From: Pseudo-nitzschia pungens
Lineage: Eukaryota; Bacillariophyta; Bacillariophyceae; Bacillariales; Bacillariaceae
Reading direction: 5' to 3'
Assembly (NCBI GenBank): GCA_037355855.1
Contig: CM074761.1
Coordinates: forward strand, 620,001 to 684,000
Length of the DNA: 64,000 nucleotides
The translations under genes and the position numbers were made by a program. Position 1 is the stretch's first letter; the number at the start of each line of letters is the position of its first letter. The notes under the pieces are model-generated. The model was not told the origin of the DNA, ran no database searches, and saw only the letters and a program-made list of their open reading frames with translations. Positions 57,660 to 64,000 of the stretch are shown piece after piece.

Positions 57660-60600
57660 ATGAATGCGTCGCGAAAATGGATTCGGATCGCGTGCCTCGT
57701 GGTGAATCTGTCAATACTCTCGCTGCTGTTCTTCCCGATATCCTTCGGCACAACGGTATCTTCCTCGTCCCCACCCGAAAGCACCCAGGACATTCTCTCG
57801 GGGGTTTTGAGCGGGAAACAACACGACGGGAAGAAGGACGCCAGGAAGGGCCCCTTTGAATCGATCTGGAAAACCTTCCGGGACATTGTCGACAGCACCA
57901 CAAAGAACGTCCTGTCGTCATCGGTGTCGACGTCGACGAACCCTCGCGACCCTTTGCGCGAAGACGAGGACCCGGACCTGGACCCGATGCAGCAAAACAG
58001 GATCGACAGCCTGTCGAATCGACGGTTGCTGCTGATGGAACAAAGCCTGGACGAACACTTTTCGTCCCAGTTTCTGGATTCGTGGCCGATACTGAAGGAA
58101 TACAGGGCAAAAATGCCGGAAGGCAAGCGGCGAGAAGACGGCGAAAAGGAGTCGCTGTCGGTCTCGGAAACCGAGGCTCGACGGGCGAGGTCGGGCTATC
58201 TCCGGTGGCGACAACCCGATGTCCGGACGGGAGACGCCGTGTGCCATTGCTTTTCGGAGGGCATCGATGCCTACTGGTCCTTCCGGTGGTGCCCGGAATC
58301 CCAGACGGTCCACCAGGGCCGGCGTCAGAGGAACGGCCTCCTGCAACCCGTGCACGACCTGGGTTCGGGGCGCCGCGTCCCCGAAACCGCGTCGGACGGC
58401 AGCGAGGCGAACGACCGTCCCCTCGTCCCGAGCGCGGGGGACGACGCTCGGCGCCTCTTAGAGACCGCGAGGGCGGCGCATCCGACCGCGGTCTCTTTTC
58501 TTCCCTTTGCGGGGGGGGATCCCTGCGTCGACGGCGCGTCCGCGATTCGATCGTCCGTGGTGGTCGTCCACGGGGGTTCGTCCGAGAAGTGCGCGGACAG
58601 GGAGGGGACGGCAATGATCATTGAGAGCGTCGACGAGGTCCAGGTGTGCCAGTACGTTTTTCACGTCTGTGACGATCACGGGAACGAAACCGCAAACAAC
58701 AACAACACCGATACCAACGGCACCGGTGGAAGGGACCGCAAAGCGTCGTCGGGGATTCCCGAATTCGAGGCCGATTTTCCGACCGAATCCGCGCTGAAGG
58801 AAATCAACGAGACGATGCACTTTATTCAGCGGCACGTCACCGGGTCGTACGTCCGGAAATCGCGTGCGGACGCCCGGGGCAGGTCGAGGGACAACATCTC
58901 GGCGTCGCTGCGGTCCGCGCTGCCACCGCTGCCGCAGACGCGGATCGAGGCCAACCGGAAACTCATAAGGGACATGTTCGCGCACGCCTACGACAGCTAC
59001 GTGTACCACGGATATCCGGCCGCGGAGGTGAAGCCCATCACGTGCAAACCGGCCCATTTCAAGCTCGTTCAGATACCCGGGTTGACGCTCATCGACAGCC
59101 TCGACACACTGGTCATTCTCGGAAATTACACGGAGTTTGCCAGAGCCGTGGAACGCTTGAGATATTTGAACGACAACGTCTACGAAGTAACGGGATTGCA
59201 CACCACCGGTAGCGGTCTCTTCGGTCTGAACCACAACGTGAGCGTCTTCGAGACGAACATTCGTGTCCTCGGCGGACTCCTGTCCGGGCACCAGCTCGCT
59301 ACGGCCTTCCTCGACGGCAAAGTCCTGGAAAAAGACGTCTGGGCGGAGGACCGGAGCGTCCTGATCGGCGGCGTGCCTTCTCGAAACGAGGAACCCGACG
59401 CCGGGGGCTCGGGTAGCGATTGCGGCACGAGTGCCTCTTCCGCGGATTCGAGGTGCAACGGCCGGACCGATCGCCTCTGGGCGTACGACGGATTCCTCCT
59501 GGAGCTCGCTCGAGACATCGGCGACCGACTGCTTCCGGCCTTCGACACACCGACGGGGATTCCGTACGGGACCATCAACCTGGTGAACGGAATTCCGAGG
59601 GGCGAGACCCCGATCGCCTCGCTCGCGGGTGCGGGAACCCTCTCCATCGAGATGGAGCTGCTGGGCAGACTCACGGGGTCGAGCAAATTCGGGCGCGCGG
59701 CCAAGCTCGCGACGAGGGCCCTCTGGATGCGGAGATCTCCCCTCGGTCTTCTCGGGAAACACATTTGCTCCCACAGGGGTCTCTGGACGGAGACCCTGAG
59801 CGGGATAGGGTCCAATTCGGATTCCTTTTACGAGTACCTGATCAAGCACCACGTTCTCTTTCCCGAGGACGCCGATTTCTGGCTGCAGCTCGTCGATGCG
59901 TACCGGGGGCTCCACAACGAGACCCGGATGGGCGAATGGTACGGAGACGTGGACATGTTCCGGGGACGATCGCGCGGTCCCCGCAGGGTCCTCGAGGCGC
60001 TGATGGCATTCTATCCCGGGATGCAGGTGCTTCTGGGCGAGATCACTCCGGCGGCGAGGACCCTGAACTCGTTTTTCCTGGCGCGAGAATATCTGGGATT
60101 CTTGCCGGAGAGGTTCCAGTACGGAGCATGGAAAGTCGACTACGGTGGCGGGAGTCATCTCCTGCGCCCCGAGATCTTGGAGAGCGCGTATTTCTTGCAT
60201 CGGTCCAGCAAGGGCTTTCAGAATCAATTCCGCCCGGGCCCCAACAATCACACGGCGGCCGTCGACGGCTCCGGATGGCTCTGGTCCGGTGATTTCGCGC
60301 TGCACCTGATCGAAAAACTCACCCGCACCAGGTGCGGTTACAGTTCGCCGCGAGACGTATCGCCCGAAACATCGGGGAAGCTCAAAGCCGAAAAGAGCCA
60401 GGTCGAGCTCCTGGACGAGATGCCATCGTATTTCCTGAGCGAGACACTGAAATACCTGTATTTGCTGTTCGACGAGAACAATATCTTGCACACCGACGAG
60501 GAGCGTGATTGGGTTTTCACTACCGAAGCGCACCCTATCCATCACGAACAAAAAGCCACGTCGGTCAAGGACAAACTTCGGAAACAAAAAGAAGACCTCA

Positions 60601-62354
60601 AGTCCAGAATGAAAAGGAGATTAGAGAAACACAAAAGACCAACGACCGACTTCGGCAAAGGTTTGATTCAAGACAAATGGACCGAATCAAGCAAGATGGG
60701 AGATTTTATGGCTCAAATCAACCCCCTGAAATTCAACGATAAGTTGATGTATCGACAACGCAGAGAGAAGGAGATGATTATTTCGCAGGTTCCCAACTCG
60801 TTTTCGACATCGGTTGAAAAGGTTTTTCGTCATGACAGTTCTTTGAGTCCTTTTGATGTCTTTAGTGAGAGATCACAAATGTTGAATCCTTCTTACTTGA
60901 GTTTCCGAAAGCTGGGAAATCAATTGAAACTCACCAATTCCTGTGCCAATCTTTACGACAGCAATTTTTTCTGGATTCGAGCTCTGAACGGTGGGGTAGC
61001 CGATTACTCCGACTCTTACAAATCAAGAACAAACGATGATTTTTTGGCCTCGGAAAGCGGCATGATAGAACTTGGTTCCGTCGATGCCCTCGCTCTCCAT
61101 GGTACCGGTGTTCATATCGAATCTTTCTACGATTCTTTTTTTCGATGCCCAATCGGAGAAGACAAAACCCCCAAGCAAGACAAAAACTCGGATGCATTGA
61201 AGAACAAAGAAAAAAACGACGAGCTCAGTGACGGCGTCACCGACGGTGCCACTCGCTTCAAAATGGGGGATGACTTTTACGATATTTACGCTTTCCCGGG
61301 AGCCACTGGATTCTATGTCCAGCGCGTAGGGAGTGGCGAAACGTTGGTTACAACTTTGATCGAGGGAGAGATGTCCGCCGCTGGCTCTGGGCCTTTGATT
61401 ATGGTGTACGCGAAAAACGACAAAGAGAGCGATACAAGCGTTTCGAAAGACAACCTTGACCCATCCTTGACACGTGGGGATTCTCGAAGCATTGTCGTAG
61501 CGGATATCCATGGCAACTCATATTCTTGCGTTCTTCAGGTTTTTGAGACATCGGTGAACTACGCCGAGAGCGAGAAGACCTGTAGCAGTGATGAAAATGG
61601 AGAAAGTGTTTGCGAGATCGACGAACGTGCCATCGAATCTAAATCTTTGCACAAAATTCCTTGTTCGCCGGGACTCTTTGGTCCGTCTCGGGTTTCACAT
61701 CTCCAAAAGGTCAAGACTCTTGAAGTAGAAGCGAAAATCCAAGCATCGGACAGCGACGATCCCTACGGCTGCGGACGGTTCTCGATGGCCTCACCCTCTC
61801 ATGACAGCAACAAAGAATCGAAACTATCGGGATCTATTGACCCAAACAACCATGTAGTATCGATAGTGCATCGAGGAGATTGCACCTTTCAAGAGAAGTC
61901 ATACAACAAGAAAACCACCGATCTTGCCACAGGTGTTGTGGTTATCAATACCGGCATGGGAGACGAACTTTTTGTCATGTCTGGAGGTGGCTCGGAGGAA
62001 CTTTCGAATCTGGATAGCGAAGAGTATCCAGTCACGGTTCTTGTAACACGTGATGACGGAGAGAAGATAATGAAAACACTGAAAGCGCGAGAGGGTAGCG
62101 ATTCGAACCTAAGGGCAAGAATCTCGATCGTCCATGATCAAATTGCCGACAGTACGCGACCCAACCATGGAGCCAAATTTTGGCCTCGGGTTCGGGGCAG
62201 CTCAGAAGGACTCCAGATATATACAAAATCTGGATGGGGAATACATGGTGTCCAAAACGTAGTCGAGGACGAAAGTGGCGACGGTCACCACGCCCAGCTC
62301 ACATGGCAGCTGTATCTTTTGAAGCACGAGGCAGCGACGGATTACGTGCCGTAG
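57660..62354 (+). CDS. EDEM-like GH47 mannosidase with N-terminal MRH lectin domain and C-terminal PA domain
   Basis: ER-lumen protein for glycoprotein quality control: EDEM-type enzymes trim mannose from misfolded glycoproteins and mark them for degradation. 1564 residues in one frame without introns. Residues 1-30 are a signal peptide (ACLVVNLSILSLLFFPISF). Residues about 193-335 fit an MRH (mannose-6-phosphate-receptor-homology) domain as in OS-9/Yos9 and glucosidase II beta: YWSFRWCPESQTVHQG, FAGGDPC, RSSVVVV, ESVDEVQVCQYVFHVC. All four mannose-contact residues (Gln, Arg, Glu, Tyr) are present. Residues about 440-950 are GH47: FAHAYDSYVYHGYPAAE, LTLIDSLDTLVILGN, ASLAGAGTLSIEMELLGRLTG, DSFYEYLIKHHVLF, ending FTTEAHPI. 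A PA domain lies near 1400-1490 (IVHRGDCTFQEKSYNKKT, GVVVINTG), as in EDEM3. No KDEL-type tail. The first ATG in frame is 57660. Domain calls are firm; the MRH-GH47 fusion is the unusual point. Confidence 0.92.
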   Translation: MNASRKWIRIACLVVNLSILSLLFFPISFGTTVSSSSPPESTQDILSGVLSGKQHDGKKDARKGPFESIWKTFRDIVDSTTKNVLSSSVSTSTNPRDPLREDEDPDLDPMQQNRIDSLSNRRLLLMEQSLDEHFSSQFLDSWPILKEYRAKMPEGKRREDGEKESLSVSETEARRARSGYLRWRQPDVRTGDAVCHCFSEGIDAYWSFRWCPESQTVHQGRRQRNGLLQPVHDLGSGRRVPETASDGSEANDRPLVPSAGDDARRLLETARAAHPTAVSFLPFAGGDPCVDGASAIRSSVVVVHGGSSEKCADREGTAMIIESVDEVQVCQYVFHVCDDHGNETANNNNTDTNGTGGRDRKASSGIPEFEADFPTESALKEINETMHFIQRHVTGSYVRKSRADARGRSRDNISASLRSALPPLPQTRIEANRKLIRDMFAHAYDSYVYHGYPAAEVKPITCKPAHFKLVQIPGLTLIDSLDTLVILGNYTEFARAVERLRYLNDNVYEVTGLHTTGSGLFGLNHNVSVFETNIRVLGGLLSGHQLATAFLDGKVLEKDVWAEDRSVLIGGVPSRNEEPDAGGSGSDCGTSASSADSRCNGRTDRLWAYDGFLLELARDIGDRLLPAFDTPTGIPYGTINLVNGIPRGETPIASLAGAGTLSIEMELLGRLTGSSKFGRAAKLATRALWMRRSPLGLLGKHICSHRGLWTETLSGIGSNSDSFYEYLIKHHVLFPEDADFWLQLVDAYRGLHNETRMGEWYGDVDMFRGRSRGPRRVLEALMAFYPGMQVLLGEITPAARTLNSFFLAREYLGFLPERFQYGAWKVDYGGGSHLLRPEILESAYFLHRSSKGFQNQFRPGPNNHTAAVDGSGWLWSGDFALHLIEKLTRTRCGYSSPRDVSPETSGKLKAEKSQVELLDEMPSYFLSETLKYLYLLFDENNILHTDEERDWVFTTEAHPIHHEQKATSVKDKLRKQKEDLKSRMKRRLEKHKRPTTDFGKGLIQDKWTESSKMGDFMAQINPLKFNDKLMYRQRREKEMIISQVPNSFSTSVEKVFRHDSSLSPFDVFSERSQMLNPSYLSFRKLGNQLKLTNSCANLYDSNFFWIRALNGGVADYSDSYKSRTNDDFLASESGMIELGSVDALALHGTGVHIESFYDSFFRCPIGEDKTPKQDKNSDALKNKEKNDELSDGVTDGATRFKMGDDFYDIYAFPGATGFYVQRVGSGETLVTTLIEGEMSAAGSGPLIMVYAKNDKESDTSVSKDNLDPSLTRGDSRSIVVADIHGNSYSCVLQVFETSVNYAESEKTCSSDENGESVCEIDERAIESKSLHKIPCSPGLFGPSRVSHLQKVKTLEVEAKIQASDSDDPYGCGRFSMASPSHDSNKESKLSGSIDPNNHVVSIVHRGDCTFQEKSYNKKTTDLATGVVVINTGMGDELFVMSGGGSEELSNLDSEEYPVTVLVTRDDGEKIMKTLKAREGSDSNLRARISIVHDQIADSTRPNHGAKFWPRVRGSSEGLQIYTKSGWGIHGVQNVVEDESGDGHHAQLTWQLYLLKHEAATDYVP

Positions 62355-62737
62355 TTCGGAAAATTTTGAGAGCCGTAACAGCCGGTTACAGCACAGAGCA
62401 ATAGTTCTACTACAGCACTTGCCGTTTGCAATCTTGGCAGTGCACTTTAATTTTTAATGCAGACTGCAAGTTGTATAGATTTCGAACTATGAGGCAGGGG
62501 TAAAAAAGCTTTTTGTGATGACAACAGATTGTCCGTCTCGTCTCAAGCAAATTGAGAGCTCGTTTGAGTCCATAACTCGTTCTTAGCGTTGTTTGGGAAT
62601 GGTAGCAGCATTCCGAAAAATGCGTTGCGCCTGCTTTTCTGCATCACAGTTGATTCCATCGAAAACTGTTGTATGTGGAGTCAACATTATCGGACCATAT
62701 TTTGCATGCACGTCGGTGCGCCCTTCTAATTCAAAAG
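62355..62737. other. Short intergenic gap
   Basis: 383 bases between the 3' ends of two convergent genes. No gene seen. Confidence 0.4.
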
Positions 62738-63332
62738 TCACTGCTTCACCCGTTTGTTCGGAAGCGCAGGCGAGTTTGTTTCTTCGTTACTGTTTGATTC
62801 TGATTCTGCTGCAGGTGCTCTTATTGTCGTGTGTATTGTCTCTCCTGCAGAATGTTGTTGTTGCTGCCGTTTGCTCTTCTTTTCTTTTTCAATACATTCA
62901 GTGAGGAAGTCGTCGTTGTGTTTCTTTGCCGTTTTTGCACATCCGATCAGAAAAGCAATGGGACCGCCCTCCTTGAGCTCTGGTAAAGGTCCGTGATCGT
63001 GCATCCCACTGTATGCTTCGTCGCCTGGTTGAGGCTAGTATTCGTGGCAAAGAAAATCGATATGACCGTTAGTCATCGCTCCGTTCCAAAGGGGAACCGT
63101 GGTTTCGTATCGTCTTTCAGATCTTCACAAAACGAAAAAATAATAACGATGAAAGATGGAACAATCCGGACGCTCCGAAACATACCTTGACTGGTTCGAC
63201 GCCAACCGGCAAACCAACGCGAGACTCGGATATGTTGGAATTGGAGGCGTCAAAATGTCGAGATGTCGTAGCTGTCGTCTCGTGGTTTCCGTAGATCGTG
63301 TAGGTGGCCTTGATTCCAATTACTCTCGTCAT
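62738..63332 (-). CDS. Small two-exon gene of unknown function
   Basis: 147 residues. Exon 1 (63186-63332) starts MTRVIGIKATYTIYGNHE and ends EPVK at a GTATGT donor. The intron is 63035-63185. Exon 2 (62738-63034) follows a TACTAG acceptor in phase 0 and reads PQPGDEAYSGMHDHGPLPEL, GGPIAFLIGCAKTAKKHNDDFL, then a Lys/Gln-rich segment (KEKKSKRQQQQ) and a Ser/Glu/Asn-rich end finishing LPNKRVKQ, which resembles a nuclear localisation signal. Coding is supported by clean splice borders and phase; no known family. Confidence 0.5.
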
Positions 63333-64000
63333 GGTCGTTTCTACTTTTTAGTTTAATTGTATCGATATCAAACAGCGTCCTGGAGGTGTATGTTAGATCT
63401 TGTTTCAAAATGATTGGATTGTGATCATGTGGAATGTACGATGATGATAAAGGTGACAATTGAGTTGTACAAAGCACGTCCTCTTGCAAGATATGTACCG
63501 GTATTCCCAATCTTCCAGTGCCCAGGGCCGGTTATCTAACTGACCACGGGGACAACGTCTTCTTGGAACTTGGAACATCAAGATAATCGAGATACGAAGT
63601 AAGTTACGAAGTAGTAAGGTCTTACCGGTATTTTGGACATCAAATTTCTGGTTACTCGTGATTGATTCGTTTTCATGTTTCATACTCGTCGTACAAGTAA
63701 GGTTTACGGTAAGGCTTAACCTTATGTATCTTATTTTTGTGCATAATCTTGCGATGTACGGTAAGGCAACGAGCATGAAAGGGTGGAGTCGACTGCTATC
63801 TACCGGTATCCACATAACCTTACTAGTTTTAAGTTACAGGTAAACCTTACTTGTATGCTTGTACTGGTAACTTCATCTCGCATCTCACTACTCACTCAGA
63901 ACGACGCATCCAAAATTTGGAGAATCTTTGTTCTAAAATTTTCAATAGTCTCACAAAATCTGTCTCAAACAGAGAAATCTGTCTCAAACAGAGAACCAGA
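63333..64000. other. Intergenic end of window
   Basis: No gene seen. TAAGGTTTACGGTAAGGCTTAACC-type motifs lie at 63600-63860. A duplicated 18-base unit (ATCTGTCTCAAACAGAGA) closes the window from about 63958, with TCTGT/ACAGA dyad symmetry; it may be the edge of a longer repeat. Confidence 0.45.

Noticed and set aside
58458..60587. 709-codon minus-strand frame opposite the EDEM-like gene
   Set aside because: Antisense shadow produced by high GC in the sense gene; no domain, and the sense strand is a clear GH47 protein.
63958..64000. CRISPR-like repeat at window end
   Set aside because: Only two adjacent 18-base copies without spacers, in a eukaryote-type context; a simple tandem duplication.

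Overview
The window reads as nuclear DNA of a photosynthetic stramenopile, most likely a pennate diatom. Genes are spaced out, stand alone rather than in operons, and carry short GT-AG introns of about 70-180 bases. Several predicted proteins start with an ER signal peptide followed by the diatom plastid-import junction, a small residue then Phe (SAF in the L10 gene; SF, GF or YGF in others). The intergenic DNA is AT-rich and full of short palindromic motifs such as TACCGTA and TAAGGTTA. No bacterial operon, tRNA, rRNA, CRISPR array or intact transposon was seen. The assignment to diatoms is inference; the gene content is what is observed.

Layout. 0.9-3.6 kb (-): seven-exon GDA1/CD39 apyrase. 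4.9-7.5 kb (+): PPR protein. 7.8-8.7 kb (-): plastid fibrillin. 9.7-11.2 kb (+): phytochelatin synthase. 14.7-15.4 kb (+): unknown one-pass membrane protein. 16.8-18.7 kb (+): MATE exporter. 20.4-22.1 kb (+): CmcJ/NvfI-type oxygenase-like protein. 22.8-24.1 kb (-): DUF1995-like plastid protein. 24.8-26.1 kb (+): GnT-I. 26.2-27.4 kb (-): Arp2/3 subunit ARPC2. 28.0-28.6 kb (-): plastid ribosomal protein L10. 30.1-32.3 kb (+): Golgi sulfotransferase-like protein. 34.1-36.1 kb (+): RbBP5/Swd1. 37.7 kb (+): small membrane protein. 39.2-42.1 kb (-): modular chitinase. 47.2-49.0 kb (+): M11 metallopeptidase. 51.1-54.7 kb (-): multi-pass membrane protein with a Notch-like repeat and LRRs. 57.7-62.4 kb (+): EDEM-like mannosidase. 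62.7-63.3 kb (-): small two-exon gene.

The genes do not form one pathway, but themes recur. GnT-I and the EDEM-like protein both act on N-glycans. The chitinase and the M11 peptidase are secreted, have Thr/Ser/Pro linkers and share a C-terminal ShK-like module. Fibrillin, L10, DUF1995, probably the CmcJ-like protein and possibly the PPR protein look plastid-targeted.

The observations most worth following are: an MRH lectin domain fused to a GH47 EDEM mannosidase and a PA domain; an LPMO-like domain, three hevein-type domains, GH18 and two ShK-like modules in one chain; ARPC2 in a lineage reported to lack ARP2 and ARP3; and an LRR array built by tandem duplication of exon plus intron, decaying at its 3' end. 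A caution applies throughout: at least six otherwise conserved frames are interrupted by a single surplus base, mostly in very short runs of one base. This looks more like consensus error than biology, but a programmed +1 shift is not excluded.
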